64,000 nucleotides of DNA from Siphonodentalium dalli (GCA_032622095.1 CP136061.1:49419797-49483796); one strand, 5' to 3'; shown: positions 8,773 to 21,399, counted from the first letter of the stretch. Numbers and translations are program-made. The notes: generated from the letters alone by a model not told the origin.

Positions 8773-11554
8773 CACCATTATTGATACAAAATGCGTAAAA
8801 CGGCTATGATGTTTCGCTGGAATATATCTATAAAATATCAGAATAAGGCAAGTTAAGAATTAATCTAAAAACAAACGAACGAACTATTTCGCTCGAAGCT
8901 GCACTCCGGTTTACCCACGTCATTAATACTAATTAGTTTGCTTGATCTCATAGACTTAAATGGGGACTGTACACTAAATATCGGCATTTATGGGACCATC
9001 TCCCTTTATTCTCAACAGCATATAATAATATGCAACAAATGAATGCATTTGAGCCACGGATTAATGCAAAATACACAAATGTGCTCTATAGATGTTGCAA
9101 ACAACATGGTAAGTATAATGAAAATGAGTTTATCACGCGAATTATTAACTCATTTTCATGAGTGTATGTTGCACTAATCCATGGTTCAAATTCATTCATT
9201 TGTTGGAGAAATTATGTTGGTATAACAGGAGATGGTCCCACAATGGCCAGATTTAGTGAACAGTACCCCTTTACCCATCGGAAGGAATGAAAAAAACTTG
9301 AAAATGACAGAATTCCCTCACAAAAGTTTTGATGGATAAATGTTGCTATACTAAGGCTGTCGCTTAAACGGCTTATGTCCACTTGGGGTATTTGGCATCT
9401 ATTGGACACGGCAGAGCTTTGAGCAATAAATGTCCAAATCCCCTTCACCCACATTATCAGCTTAAGCGACCGCTACGTATTCGACTATGACAAATTAAAG
9501 TGGTGGGTTAAAGAACAGTTTTTATACTGTCATACTTTGCTCATGTTTGTCGTGCCTAACTAGCTATAGGCTCATATAGCTGCTAACGGACGATACCAGC
9601 CTTCTGTCATCTCCGTTATGAACCATTATAACCACCATGGCACTACTGTAGTAACAGTATGTATATCAGTAATACATGAATGCAGGGAATGTGGGCAGTA
9701 TGGTGTTGTATAGTCTGCTATATTGAGATGTCATCCAAATCAAACTATATGACACTTAATTATACCCCACAATAAGATACACTGTTAATTCCCCATTGGA
9801 TTTTATTACCTATTTCGCAATGCTTCCCTCCCATGAAACATTGCCAGTCAACAATTTTTGTAATGTTTACCGCTCGTAACGCTTGTCCCAACGTAACTCA
9901 CGGAAATATCCGAATACAAAGTTTATTATGTCACAGCCAAACAACTTCCGCATTCTCGAAGAAGACGGACATCGGTGTTTGGCGGATGTTTCGCCTTCTG
10001 ACATTGCGAAGTTAATCGATGATAAAGACAGTGTCTACAGACCCATATTAAGTCACATCTCAAGGGACATGTCTATTTTGTATAGATTCGGCTAACACCT
10101 CGGGAAATATTGTTTCCTCGGGGAGACAATACGCAATGTTCCCCTCAATCATATTCATCATTTTTATAATAAACTATGTACAAAGTTTCTAATCCTTTAT
10201 ATTGTTGTATGTGTCAAATTTGATAACCTATTGTGATGTAAAAGTCTTGAGGAAAACGAATTTAGCTGAGTATAAAACTCGTTTCGGTGGACCATCAGCC
10301 AATCCTAGCCTACGTGCCTGTAAAATGTTTACACCCCCCCCCGGTACGCCAGTTTTTTTCAGTGTGTGTTTTGGATGGTTTGAAAATGTTGGGGTGGTTG
10401 TACCACGTTTTTGTGGTATGTTGTTGAATTGTACCACAGAACCACGTCCACATACTGGCCAATAAGGACGTGCATTGTAAGCAGCTGTATATATGCAATA
10501 TCACTTATAACGTTTCAGTTCTGATTGATGCAAAATATGGACATCGCCGGTCGAACCTGAGTTCGAACGTGTTCTTTAACCCTGCACGACATACACGAGC
10601 AAGATAGAGTTATGCCACTTACATCGCTAAATGATATATAAATGTGGTATAGAGAATACGCTGCCGATACACCGAGGCGACGGTTGTAACCGGGCAATCA
10701 AGGAAGACATCGAAAACGATTTCTGCACAATGCAGTCTTAGGTTATAATACACCAAATGCAAATTAGTAGAGTGATTTCCCCTGGGACCCCCAAGCTAGG
10801 ATCAGCATACAAAAAATTATGGCAGCTGAATGGTCAATGACACATGGATGAAAAGTGCACGAAAAAATGCACAAACGTGTTTCCCGACGAGAAACATCAA
10901 ATATAGCCACATGGTGAACGGTTATGGCTGTCAAATTGGCAAATAATTTATTGGAGGGGTTGGTGTTTTTTTCGATGTCATATTTTTCTCCATTTTAAGG
11001 GTAGTGTGACGTTTGTCAAAACTGCAGTGTGACTCAGCACGTTTACAAGTACTTTTGGGCACATTTTCGTGCGTCTAAAAGGACGTTCTTCAATGTTTGA
11101 TACTCGTGCAGGGTCAAAGCTTTCCTGCGAATACAGGCCAGCGGGATTTGTTAACACTGAGGCCTATGCAAATCATTTGGTGTATTGTAACCCTTAGGAG
11201 GCCAAAGGGAGCAGCTATATGGACGCCAAAGGAAGCGGTCTTCGGACGACATAAGTGGTACCTAGAGGCAATAGGCCAGCATCTCTAGAACACGCCAGCT
11301 TGAAGCTTCGTCACTCATGAAGTTATGGACGGAAACAATCAGGCAGCTACAACCATTGAAACAACCGGAGCGAGACGAAAACTTTGGTGACAGAAATGTT
11401 TTATAAACTGTATAATAAATGATGCATTTATGAAACGGCCTATCTTTATGTCACCCTCCATCTTGGCACACATGTAACAATATGAAGCAGAGAATACGAA
11501 TTATTCACGAATATGTCTCAAACTTGACCTGACGTGATATGGTTTTTATTACAG
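8773..11554 (+). other. Intron of the lectin gene, distal part
   Basis: Intronic sequence from the DIRS right border to the acceptor TTTTTATTACAG. It holds one foldback MITE (8961-9270). Short open frames at 9833-10095 and 10202-10504 resemble nothing I know. Confidence 0.5.
8961..9270. repeat. Foldback MITE, about 310 bp
   Basis: The two halves are imperfect reverse complements over most of the length. The outer arms read GGGG(TA)CTGT..CACTAAAT and the inner arms GGGACCATCTCC/GGAGATGGTCCC and CAACAAATGAATG. No coding capacity; the target duplication is unclear. Confidence 0.65.
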
Positions 11555-11767
11555 ATTGTCCCGTTGGCAGCGGTTACTCAATTTTCAACCTTGGTGGATG
11601 TGATTATTGTTTAAAGTACTCTGCAACCAAGAAGTCAAATACCCAGGCCGAAGCGAATTGTCAAGCAGACGATGCACATTTGATTACTATTGAGTCTGAA
11701 GACATGCTGGACGGGTTGTATGCGCTCGTGACCGGAGATTCAACGTATTATGATGGTGATTCCCGCT
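11555..11767 (+). CDS. C-type lectin domain, N-terminal half exon
   Basis: Preceded by a good acceptor (TTTTTATTACAG) and followed by the consensus donor GTGAGT. The entry codon is completed to Asp, giving DCPVGSGYSIF and then WxE-type lectin-like sequence: YCLKYSATKKSNTQAEANCQ and DAHLITIESEDMLDGLYALV. This is the first half of a C-type lectin fold, with its first two disulphide cysteines and the conserved A-x-L-x-x-I-E-S strand. Entry and exit are both phase 1, matching the Thr-rich exon before and the exon at 13681 after. The product is expected in the secretory pathway. Confidence 0.85.
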
Positions 11768-12207
11768 GTGAGTATACGACATATTTACTATTCGAGTGTG
11801 CTAACAACCATCACCATAATTTATAAATGTGGTGCAGTATTAAGAACAAAAATTACAGAATGCACCTCGGTTCTTTTGTTTTAGGACTACAGCTACTCAA
11901 CTTATAGAACAGGAAGTAGTAGCATGCCTTGAGCACTGGCAACACAAGATCATTTATACTGCAAAACTCACCGTTGAAAGAAATGATAGTACAGTGTTTA
12001 ATTTTACCATATCTAGTTCATAATAATTGAAGACTTACTGATACTATTGACAACATTTAGAAAAAAAAAAAGGGTTAATACAAAGTATTTTCACCAGAAC
12101 ACATGTTTACCTCAGAGATAGGCAACGTGAAATTAAAGACTGCCAATTTGGGCTTACAGTTAAAATTAAAATTCAACAAAATTATATAAATTGATATTAT
12201 TTAGCCA

Positions 12208-12307
12208 AAGGCACATATTAGTGATGATTATTAAGGTACATATTAGTGATGATTATTAAGGCACATATTAGTGATGATTATTAAGGCACATATTAGTGAC
12301 GATTATT
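12208..12307. repeat. Tandem repeat, four copies of a 25-bp unit
   Basis: Unit AAGGCACATATTAGTGATGATTATT, with one or two substitutions between copies. Intronic. Confidence 0.9.
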
Positions 12308-12633
12308 TCAATATTTCTATACATTGATGTTTATCAGGTATTTCCCCGTCAAAAATGTGTATCCGTTGGCCACTGCTGTCTAGCCGTTATATGGTTACAT
12401 TTGATAATATAATTTAATATCAGCCTAGAATTTGTGGGGTAATATTTTATTATTTTCCATATCTCTTATAATTTCACCCATACAGAGCCCCAGACAAACA
12501 TGAGCAGACGACACTCTTCTATATGCTTCTATATATGTGTGGGGCTCCCTGCAGGGTAATGGATGTTTTTTTATTTTATGTCCTAAAAATTGTAAGAAAC
12601 ATTTATTTTAAAAAAATGATAAAAAATTGTTTG

Positions 12634-12702
12634 GCCAATGCATTCTCTTATATATGCGAGGCGACCTATGGTCGACTCGCATATATAAGAGAATGCATTG
12701 GC
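12634..12702. repeat. 69-bp hairpin element, copy 1 of the TATATATGCGAG family
   Basis: Perfect 27-bp arms (GCCAATGCATTCTC...GCGAG and reverse complement) around a 15-base loop that is itself partly palindromic (CGACC/GGTCG). One base differs from the copy at 19083-19151. Confidence 0.85.
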
Positions 12703-13680
12703 ACAGGGTAAAAACCGGACCACACGATCCCTCACATTGAAGCATCGTCCGACCTTAAGCACATATATCTATTTCTTACACGATAATTATGTAACGCGAT
12801 AACGATCAATCTTTACAAAAAGCAATGTGGTATATATGTACCCTACCCTACACGTTGTCTCGCTGAGATTTCGAATTGCTTTTGATTGGAAGTGAAGATT
12901 ATTTCGGTGGTACTGTGTGCATCTGCACATTGTGATCGACATCGAGCTATAGATATACAATTACCCAGTGTGTTTGGTGACGTCTAGACAAAATTTTCAT
13001 ACTTTCTGTTGTTATCCATTGGATATTAGTTGTGCACGTGAAGAGGGAATCGAGTTTGTGCATGGGAATTGGGAGTGTAATAGTCTAATAGTATGATTTA
13101 AGATATTTTCGTCCCAAATCGCGGTTGTTTTTTACATTTGACTTCATATATTTGATGTAAACATGCGCATTCAAACAAAGGCAACGCAATAGGCCATTGT
13201 ACACCTCCCACGTAAGGCAGATTTGTGTTTGACGCGGACTTATAATCCAAACACAGGGATGACAGCCATATTCCTATATCTGCCATTTGCAGTGTAATTG
13301 TTTGAGTATTTCTTTTCGGAAATATGCATACACGCAAGGCCACAGTCAGAAGCACCGCTACTTAATCGATGCAGCAGTGCTGTATAGAATGATATCTCCA
13401 GCCAAGGAATAGTTATTCCATGAAATACTTGCTTATAGTAACCGATAATGCTCGAACGATCAATATATTTTAAAGGGATGTTCCCTTCATGTTCGTTTTA
13501 ATGTTGGTATTCAATTTAGATAGCTTTCATTAATTCATCATAATAACTTCTGACAATACATGGTTCACACTGGCAAATTTCCTTGGCACTGTGCATGCAA
13601 TTCGTCAAAGAGATCAATGGTGTTTGTGTTTCAGGACATTACATGTAAATGACAAACGACTTATAATATTTCGGTTGCAG

Positions 13681-13904
13681 ATCGGAAATGGATGGACGCA
13701 TACGATGTGAACAACGACGATACCATGTATACATGGGACGGGCGACGCCTACCGGTGGAGAAATGGTGTCTCAGCGATCCTGATAACGGAGCGGAGGATT
13801 GCATGCGCCTGGACGCATATCATACATATGATCAATATTATATGTGTGACGATGACTGTGACTCTTCAGGCTCTACATACACGTTCTTTTGTCTGTACCA
13901 ATAA
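13681..13904 (+). CDS. C-type lectin domain, C-terminal half exon with stop codon
   Basis: Begins after GGTTGCAG and completes a Tyr codon started at 11767. The frame runs KWMDAYDVNNDDTMYTWDGR, then EKWCLSDPDNGAEDCM, then YMCDDDCDSSG and FFCLYQ, stop TAA. The four late cysteines and the EDC motif are typical of C-type lectins. The EPN/QPD sugar-specificity position reads DPD and the WND calcium-site motif reads YDQ, so binding is probably non-canonical. The lectin domain is C-terminal. No polyadenylation signal was assigned. Confidence 0.85.
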
Positions 13905-14270
13905 TGACTTATGTCATTGGTTTAATGGTGCCCACATCAAAATGAGCAATGTGGGATTCAACATTGTCATGGGGATACTAAAAGGATACCTCGCATTGAA
14001 CACCGGAAGCAAAACATTCTTCTCATGATATCGATTTGCCATCAGAGCAGCCAGATTCAATACAATTCAATTCAATTTATTAGTATTATGATCATCAAAA
14101 TATATATAACATAATTTTTGTTTTGCATGGATGCACATTTGGATATAATATAGTTGTGTAGTATAGCAATAGTTTCTTGATCTGTATATAATTATATTTA
14201 TAATTATCTGATAGATATATAGGGTTATTATACCCCCATATAAAATCGGGGGTATACTGGATTGACTGCG
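13905..14270. other. 3' flank of the lectin gene
   Basis: A+T-rich, with ATTCAATTCAATTTATTAG at about 14060. Probably the 3' untranslated region and intergenic DNA; no clear AATAAA placement. Confidence 0.35.
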
Positions 14271-14740
14271 TCTGTCCGTCCGTCATACTTTCTCCTTCCG
14301 TGTGTCCGTCCGTCTGTCCGTCCGACCTCATAACTCGAACAACTATGAACCGATTTCAAGAATTTTTTGTATGCAATCTCCTTATGACCGTCTCTCCGCA
14401 TGATGCTAATTGCGGTGCGGTCCGACTTTCTTTTTTTAAGTTACGCCTTACTTTTCGACTTATTTTGACTTACAAAATTCTGTCCGACTTAATAACTTTA
14501 ACAAATATGAACCGATTTCAATAATTTTTGGTATACATGCTTCTCACAACACCCTCTCTACATAATGCGTCTCCGGGTTGGCTCGGACTGTTTTTCCTAA
14601 CATTACACTTCATTTTCGACTTATTTTGACTTAGAAACTTTTGGGATTTTTTGTGTGTGGATGCTATCAAGTTAGGATATTTTCCGGAAGTTTCTTCGAA
14701 TATGGGTTCGGAACAATGATTTTTACCACAGTTTTGGGTC
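14271..14740. repeat. Imperfect tandem repeat, roughly 185-bp units
   Basis: CTGTCCGTCCGTC-rich lead-in, then two to three diverged units sharing TATGAACCGATTTCAA, AATTTTT-GTATA and TTTTCGACTTATTTTGACTTA. No coding capacity seen. Confidence 0.65.
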
Positions 14741-14870
14741 CGTCCGTCTTTTTTTCTGTACAAGCTTCTTGCGACAACATATCGATATTATTAATCCAAA
14801 TGTTTCTTTAAAGTTAAAAATCTTTTTTGTTGGGTTTACGGATAATGCGGGTTGAATTTGCCACGGGGTG

Positions 14871-14902
14871 GGGGGGGGGGGGGGAGGGGGGGGGGGGGGG
14901 GG
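14871..14902. repeat. Poly-G tract interrupted by one A
   Basis: About 30 G of 32 bases in otherwise A+T-rich DNA. A potential quadruplex, and unreliable in sequencing. Confidence 0.85.
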
Positions 14903-15790
14903 TATGCTAGCACGCGAGTGCACACCTCTTGTTGTTATTGAGTTCGGCGTTAATGGTTACGTGTTCTGTCAATGGATATGGAATTTGAATGGTTTATAGT
15001 GATTAAGCCTCAAGAGGAATCAGATGGTAGTACTTGTAGCGCTTATCAAATAAGCGCATCTATAGCCATGCATGAACTATTGTATTGGTGTTGGGGTCCT
15101 TCTTTATAAAGTTGTGGTACATGTGTAAGCAACAAGTATATGATATCGGTATATTTTGAAGGGGGTTTACTTGTTTGTCCGAAAATGTAGCCTCAAGAGT
15201 TCCGAAATATATCGATGACCTTTTTTTTTTATAAAAACTGAGAGATTATTGGTAATTGTTCTATTGCGATTATTGAATAGTGCTGCTAGCTTGTTTGGCG
15301 TTTGGTCTCCCGTAATAGTATGGTCTCAGGTTGTGTACGCGTATGTCTTGGAATTCAATACACTCAAGGATGACACGATACTCGGCGCCTATATTTCTCA
15401 GTTGCAGAGGGTACACAATCTATCCGAATATGTGTCACTAAGACGTCACGGAATTATAAAAGACTCAACGTGTATATATATAGTAAACATTTAAAACGGC
15501 GTGATCCTTCCTGTATTATTATATAATTATACACAAACACATGTATACATGAACTTGTATATGTGTATGGGACGTTTGGTCCCAGATAATATGTATCTCA
15601 AACAACTGAATGAAATTGTATATGTTATTGCAGTAAAATTATATCTCGATGGAAATTCGGTCAACACGAAATACATTACACGAAATACATTACACGAAAT
15701 ACATTACACGCAATCAACGTATTTTTGATGGATTTATGGACTTATAATTTTTTTTTAAAGATGTTTTTATTCAGACAATACATCATCATA
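14903..15790. other. Unassigned intergenic DNA
   Basis: Small open frames at 15249-15494 and 15501-15728 resemble no family I recognise. Contains a 3x14-bp tandem repeat at 15665-15706 (unit CACGAAATACATTA). Confidence 0.4.
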
Positions 15791-15798
15791 GTATATAT

Positions 15799-16266
15799 CA
15801 GTGTTCGCGCTGTCGGTGGCTAATCTTTTCGAATTTGGCTAATAAATCTTTTTATTTGGCTAAACTTGTTTACCCCAAATGGAGACGGAAATCATGGAGC
15901 CGGAAAGCTAATTAATCAGTTGATGAAAAATTGCATTGTTGACCCAGCCTTTTCTGAATTTGATTTTCACCAGGCTTTTTGCGTATGGTCGGATGTGTAA
16001 TCCCGCCGTATTCTATATTAATGCTTTACATTAATTGATCTGTCTGTGTGATATAACGCATAACTATGTTCGTATAAATTGTTTTTAAAGTTGTTTTTCT
16101 GTTGATTTTATTATGTTTTTATTCTGAGTAACAAATGAAGTTTAAAACAAATATTTTAGTTATTAATTGTGAACCGCCCAGAAAATGAGGATTTAATTTG
16201 GCCAATGTTTTTTTTAAGTTGGCCAAAAAACATTTGGCCAAATTGTTTTTCATATGGCGAACACTG
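15799..16266. mobile_element. hAT-like MITE with perfect 8-bp target duplication
   Basis: Ends CAGTGTTCGC and GCGAACACTG, flanked on both sides by GTATATAT (15791-15798, 16267-16274). The 8-bp duplication and CAGTG termini are characteristic of hAT. 468 bp, no transposase. The interior has TTTGGCTAA/TTGGCCAA-rich subterminal repeats. Confidence 0.85.
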
Positions 16267-16315
16267 GTATATATAGAACAAGAAGTTTCAAAATACCAAA
16301 CAAAGCATGGCTAAA

Positions 16316-17009
16316 GGCTGCGGACACACGTACCACAGTAGCTATGCCATATAGTAGGTGTGACAATTTATTATGGTGGAGATTGGTGACAATTGGTCGT
16401 CATAATGCTGTGCCATAGGAAACCTTGTTGTACGCTGAGTTTCTGCATAATCAGTTGACTGGACCAATTAACCCATTGCGTTTCACCAAGGTTGATCTCT
16501 GCTCATTACGTTTTGCTATACATTGTATTCTCTACGATATATATAATTGCACGAGCGATCGTCCAGAATTGTGTTTGACCGTGGCAATCCCTCATTCACT
16601 CACATATCATGCACGTAGTAATTTATTGATATGAGCTCACTACATGTTTATCATGCGTATTAAAACAGTTCCCCAATTGCGTTTTTAATTTTGTGACGTT
16701 TATATAGTTCTACGCATAATTCCGCTAACATTATCATGTGGGCCGACGAAGCTGTGTCGGAACTGTTGGGGGGAATGCAGCTGAGAGAAAGTATCTGGAA
16801 TAAACAAAGCGAACAATATATACAAGGATCTAAACAAGAAAAAGGCTGATCATAACGAACTTTGGAAGACACAGTGTGCGAATATGCAGCGGGCGACATG
16901 GCCAGCTATGACAAATTAATTGTGACGACCAATTGTCACCAAACTCCACCAGAATAAATTGTCACACCTACTGTGGCATAGCTATACTGTGGTACGTGCG
17001 TCCGCAGCC
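16316..17009. mobile_element. Long-TIR foldback element, family of three, copy 1
   Basis: Arms of about 110 bp start GGCTGCGGACACACGTACCA and contain GACAATTTATTATGGTGGAG and GGTGACAATTGGTCGTCA. Flanked by AAA on both sides, a possible 3-bp duplication. The interior is shared with the copies at 21400 and 43669. No transposase ORF; superfamily unassigned. Confidence 0.8.
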
Positions 17010-18280
17010 AAAGTCATGTAAATCTAAATATACGCATAATTTATTATTTGTCTGTTTTTCTGTTTTTTTATGGGGTGGGGGCTGGGGGTACACACATATC
17101 TTATATAGTTTCAAACATATTTATATGACATCACGCTTTATCGTTGAGTTAAATTTGGTGCAATACTATATATCGTGATGAATTTTTGCATATATAAAAA
17201 TACCCATCGGTTCTATGTATGAAACGTGGCTAATTTGCGGCTGAACAAAATACTGTATAAATTCGCGAGGCTAAATTATACCAAGCATGTTTTTCGGCCA
17301 CTTACAGTTTTATAAGCCCATAAAATTCATAAATGCGACAACAAATATGTTGATTACGCCCCGGTATATTAATTTCAACATATTAGATATAATTATCTCA
17401 AATTTGTCTGTTGTGAACATTCAACATTGTCGTTAGTCGAGTTTCCAGTTCGAACGATTGGACTAAATTATATTGGGTGATTTTGCCAACGAAGAACATG
17501 CGCGATAAAAGAAGTTCAAGCCCGCTGAAGTCAAGATCGACTTGAATGTAAAGGAACTGAAACTGAAGCGGAGGAATAACTAACAATTGTGTCATTAAAA
17601 TTACTTTTCGAATTAAATACGATATTTTTGACGTGAATCCGCCTGATACATTGACATTCTGCAGGTATATCACGAATTTTAAATTACGCCGTATACAATT
17701 GAATTTGAAGTTGTCGATTCAAAGTAGCCATCTAATTGTTACACGTGGAGCCAATTATCACAACAGTCATTTTATTTGACAACAATTTGGAGATGAACTA
17801 TTGTTTGGCATATTTTATTATCACAGAATGCAACAAAGCGATCAGTTTTTACTTTGAAGCGAACACTTTCAATTCACCGAGAATGATCGGTGACCAATGA
17901 CACACATAAACACTCCAGGTAAATTCGCACCGGGGAAAAATGCGCGAATGTTAACCCTTCCCGAATGCATACGCCGGTGACTCGCATCTTTATTGAGAAA
18001 TACAAATAACAAGGAACTAATGCGCATTTAGGAATATCCAATCAGAATCGAGGAGAATAAAAGAAAATAGAGATGCAATGTTATAGATTTGTTTGTTTCA
18101 TGGAATTCAGTCAGAGCTCCAATATAGTAACTAGCTATGAATTCCACACATACTCGTGGCGCCGTTATTCCGTTTGTATGGCAATCGGATGTACCCTTTT
18201 TATTTAATCATGTACTTCGATCTTTTCTAATAAAACTCAATTTTGTTCGTTTGTTTGTTCGTGTTTGCCGCTTATAGGCG
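17010..18280. other. Unassigned intergenic DNA
   Basis: An open - strand stretch at 17398-17659 follows a good acceptor (ATACCTGCAG) but resembles no family I know. Nothing else recognised. Confidence 0.35.
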
Positions 18281-18840
18281 ACCAAACGGCTGGTCCATAG
18301 GAGCTTCAAATTTGTTTGTATATAGGGGTAAGGTGACCAGGGGAGCGTTATCAGATAGTTCCCGTTCACATCAGATGTCTTAAAGGGCAGTAATAATAAT
18401 TATATATATGTATTGGCTAGAGGCGACCAAACGGTTGGATCCCCGGAGCTGAACATTTGTACATATGTGTAATTTGACCCGGGGAATCTTATTAGATATG
18501 CCCCGCTTACCCCTTAAAATGGTACTAATGTCTTAAAATGGTACTAATAATTAATTTAACTAAATAATTAAGTATATACCCAAATTAGTTGCAATCAGGT
18601 CGGTGAACATTGAAACACGGGGATAAGGTGACCCGTAGCGTGTCATGAGATAGATGCAGTTGACCCCAGTCTCAACACCGATTGAACCGCCATTTCTAAA
18701 CACAAAACATGTGAAATAATCATTTATACCATCAATGATTAACAACTGGAACGATGCATGTAAGGCGACCACGGATACAGCGTCTAAAAACAATTCGGAC
18801 CAACCGACTAGTGACGATATTCTAAGCTCTATGTATCGAC
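18281..18840. repeat. Dispersed short-unit array (GGCGACCAAACGG / TGACCCGGGG type), locus 1
   Basis: About three diverged units share GGCGACCAAACGG, a TGACC(A/C)GGGG box, a TTATCAGATAG/TCATGAGATAG box and a GTCTTAAA-GG-ACTAATAATTA box. Related to the arrays at 19822-20160 and, inverted, 59890-60700. Confidence 0.6.
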
Positions 18841-18855
18841 AACCCGTCTTCTTAA

Positions 18856-19177
18856 CCCTTTACCCAACAAACCGGCCAAAACCGGCCAAATAAAGCTTCA
18901 ACAGCCTAAAATATCTTCGGTCTGTCTCAATAGAACCATACAAATATGGATATCATTGGAACCGGCTCCTTGACCACATTGTGATAGTTACAGTTATGCC
19001 CTGTGCCAATGCATTCTCTTTTAACACTTTTTACAATTTTTTCTTACATTCTTTAACAATTTTATAATTTGGAATGTGTTAAGCCAGTGCATTCTCTTAT
19101 ATATGCGAGGCGACCTATGGTCGACTCGCATATATAAGAGAATGCATTGGCACAGGGCCCTTCTGTTGGGTAAAGGG
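18856..19177. mobile_element. piggyBac-like MITE with internal hairpin
   Basis: Flanked by TTAA on both sides (18852-18855, 19178-19181). Terminal inverted repeats CCCTTTACCCAACA and TGTTGGGTAAAGGG. TTAA duplication and CCC termini fit piggyBac. The interior carries a copy of the 69-bp hairpin element at 19083-19151. 322 bp, no ORF. Confidence 0.85.
19083..19151. repeat. 69-bp hairpin element, copy 2, inside the piggyBac-like MITE
   Basis: Identical to 12634-12702 except one A-to-G change in the left arm. A half-copy of the arm (GCCAATGCATTCTCTT) lies at about 19005-19020. Confidence 0.85.
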
Positions 19178-19289
19178 TTAACCCCTCCACGAAAAACCAC
19201 CACCCGTTTATAATGCAGATAAGAGAATAGATTGAATATGTTACACTGTAGACTGAGAAATAACTGCTGCGACTTAAGTTTTGACAAAC

Positions 19290-19820
19290 TTAAGAATCAC
19301 ATTGCTATAACGCAAACATGTGCATGTGTACACCCATGTGAGGATGCTAACCATTTCTTTTTTACTGCACTTTTTACAACGAAGCCCGAACTAATATGAT
19401 TGATCATATTAGTAACCTAAACGTATCTATTACTTCCGTGAAGGACCTTCTTTATGGCCTGGCCTGTTACAGCAACGAATTAAACACTGTTTGAAATAGT
19501 CCAGGCTTACATTTAAAATTCCTCCCGCTTCCCATGACTGAATATACAAATCGTGTATTTCCATAATAGCAATACCAGGGACCACAGCGACGTGTACAAT
19601 ATCATTATTACCGACTATATTCTGAATATTTTCAACATATTCAACATGTTGCCCATTTCAAAAACTGGTTGTGTAATATTCAGTGAACAGGGAGAGGAAC
19701 TATTCTAAGTTATATAACTTGTGTTCCAATCCCTTGTGCACCCTCATTCAATATGTCTGCATGTATGTTAATGTTCTACTATGTTGTAATAATTGGTCAC
19801 AATAAATATGTTCAATCAAT
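19290..19820 (+). pseudogene. LINE C-terminal remnant with 3' tail
   Basis: Frameshifted fragments on the + strand give a Cys/His cluster, EDANHFFFT-like sequence, then YNEARTNMIDHISNLN and KDLLYGLACYSN, as found after the RT of non-LTR retrotransposons. The 3' end runs to AATAAATATGTTCAATCAATC. Similar to the remnant at 21975. 5'-truncated and heavily mutated. Confidence 0.6.
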
Positions 19821-19821
19821 C

Positions 19822-20160
19822 AGACGACTTAAAGGGGCACATAGGAGCAACAAGGACCGTTCCTTATCAGCTTAGATATAGACAATATATAGGGAAACTG
19901 GTACATATGGGTCATCTGACCAGGGGATTGTCATGGGATATGCGTTAGAATGCGTCTTTGACCTCAGATGACTTAAAGGGGACAAATAAAGAGCGTTTAT
20001 TATATAAAATTGGTGCACAAAAGTAAAATGACGCGGGGAATATCACGGGATATGTGCCGTTGACCTCAAATGACTTAAAGCGGCACTAATAATTAGCAAT
20101 AAAGAGTGTTTATTATCAACTTAAAAGATAGATAGAACTTTATCCGGAGAGTCATGCAAT
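19822..20160. repeat. Dispersed short-unit array, locus 2
   Basis: Three diverged units share GACCTCAGATGACTTAAAG, GCACTAATAATTA or ATAAAGAGCGTTTATTAT, and GGGGAAT-TCACGGGATATG. Same family as 18281-18840 and 59890-60700. Confidence 0.7.
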
Positions 20161-20928
20161 AGACTGTTGTTTACACAAGATGGCTAATAATTATTCATAC
20201 TTCACCCGAACAACGTCGGGTACACCAGCTAGAAGTATATATGTACGACGAAGGCTGTGGCACCAAATACTCGTTCTGTTATTAACCAGTTTTATCACAG
20301 TATCGTCATATGAGTGCTTAAGTGTTCTAACTTCACAATATCCTTTTTGTGTGGAAATTGAATTAGAAGTTTTTGATACCCAGTTCATGTATATCGGTGA
20401 ATAACTAATGGGCCGTTGTCTCATATTTCATTAGAGAATGCGTCATATTTACTAGATTGCAGTCATGAGTGTTCAACTTTATGGGGTTTATAAGAAATAT
20501 CGATTTTGCAGTTTGGACATAGAACATTATAGACGGAGTCTCGCCATTTTTGTTCCATGTTTAATTGGTTGCGCACAAATAACATTCCAGCACACATGAA
20601 CAGGAAGCATCCATTAGCGCAGAAAGCGTGTAACTATTTCGAGATTTCTTTAATTTTATTCCACACCCATTGACGTGAGTCACATGTATTCAACGGAATC
20701 CCAGCCATGAAATACATATTAGTGTATACCTCTAGTGGAATACAAGCCGGAACTCTTATTGTTGACGTTGTCGCCATGCAATAAAGATGACGTACATTAC
20801 GTCGATCGTCCGCTTCCGGTGATCCCCCATAATTACTGGTTATTTGTCAGACTTAAATCACAATGTAGGTAGCTATAGTAGCAATGAAGGTGCTATTCAT
20901 GGATTGAACTTATCCGACTGAACGGTGT
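20161..20928. other. Unassigned intergenic DNA
   Basis: A 74-residue + frame at 20180-20404 with a hydrophobic stretch (ILVLLLTSFITVSS) has an equally long overlapping - frame and no recognisable relatives. Confidence 0.35.
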
Positions 20929-21077
20929 AGAATAAATACAGAACACAACTTGCATCATAATCTCGAATCTTTTATCGAACTCGTTGCGGATGGCGCAAAT
21001 ATATCCTTGCGCCATCCGCAACTCATTCGATAAAAGAGTCTCGATTAAGTTGCGCGTTGTGTTCTGTCTATTTATGC
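20929..21077. repeat. Palindromic MITE, about 149 bp
   Basis: Arms of about 65 bp read AATAAATA(GA)CAGAACACAAC, CTTTTATCGAA, then GTTGCGGATGGCGCAA with an 8-base centre. Long, mostly paired hairpin; no ORF. Confidence 0.8.
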
Positions 21078-21399
21078 AATAATTTCTCATACATGAATGT
21101 CAGATTGAGAAACAAGAATATAAATTTCAAAGCTAGTATAATTCTAACATCGTCAAACACAAAACAGAAATTATTATTGAATTTATTTTCAACTTGATAT
21201 CTTAAATATGCACAACTCGCTTGGGCACAACATTTAGGCACCCACGATGTTATTGAAATGGTTGCAATGTTATGATATATTAAGACAGTCCATAAATCAT
21301 CAGTCTTATTTATCAAACATGACTCCTCCCGAATCTACTTCATCTGGTTACAATTTTAGGCATGTTAGTATACACCCGCCTGGTAGCAATAGAGACATT
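21078..21399. other. Unassigned intergenic DNA
   Basis: No gene or repeat recognised. Confidence 0.4.

Larger units (their letters stand above)
11768..13680 (+). other. Intron splitting the C-type lectin domain
   Basis: Starts GTGAGT, ends GGTTGCAG. It holds a 4x25-bp tandem repeat (12208-12307) and a 69-bp hairpin element (12634-12702); nothing else was recognised. Confidence 0.6.

Noticed and set aside
9833-10095. Two overlapping + strand frames of 60-70 residues
   Set aside because: No recognisable family, no splice context, and they lie within the lectin gene intron.
10540-10590. GGTCGAACCTGAGTTCGAACG, tRNA T-arm-like
   Set aside because: No acceptor stem, D-arm or anticodon arm can be placed around it.
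17398-17673. 91-residue - strand frame after a good acceptor
   Set aside because: No motif, composition or partner exon supports it; a chance acceptor in A+T-rich DNA is as likely.
20180-20424. Opposed 74- and 77-residue frames with a hydrophobic stretch
   Set aside because: Both strands are open over the same DNA and neither shows family similarity.
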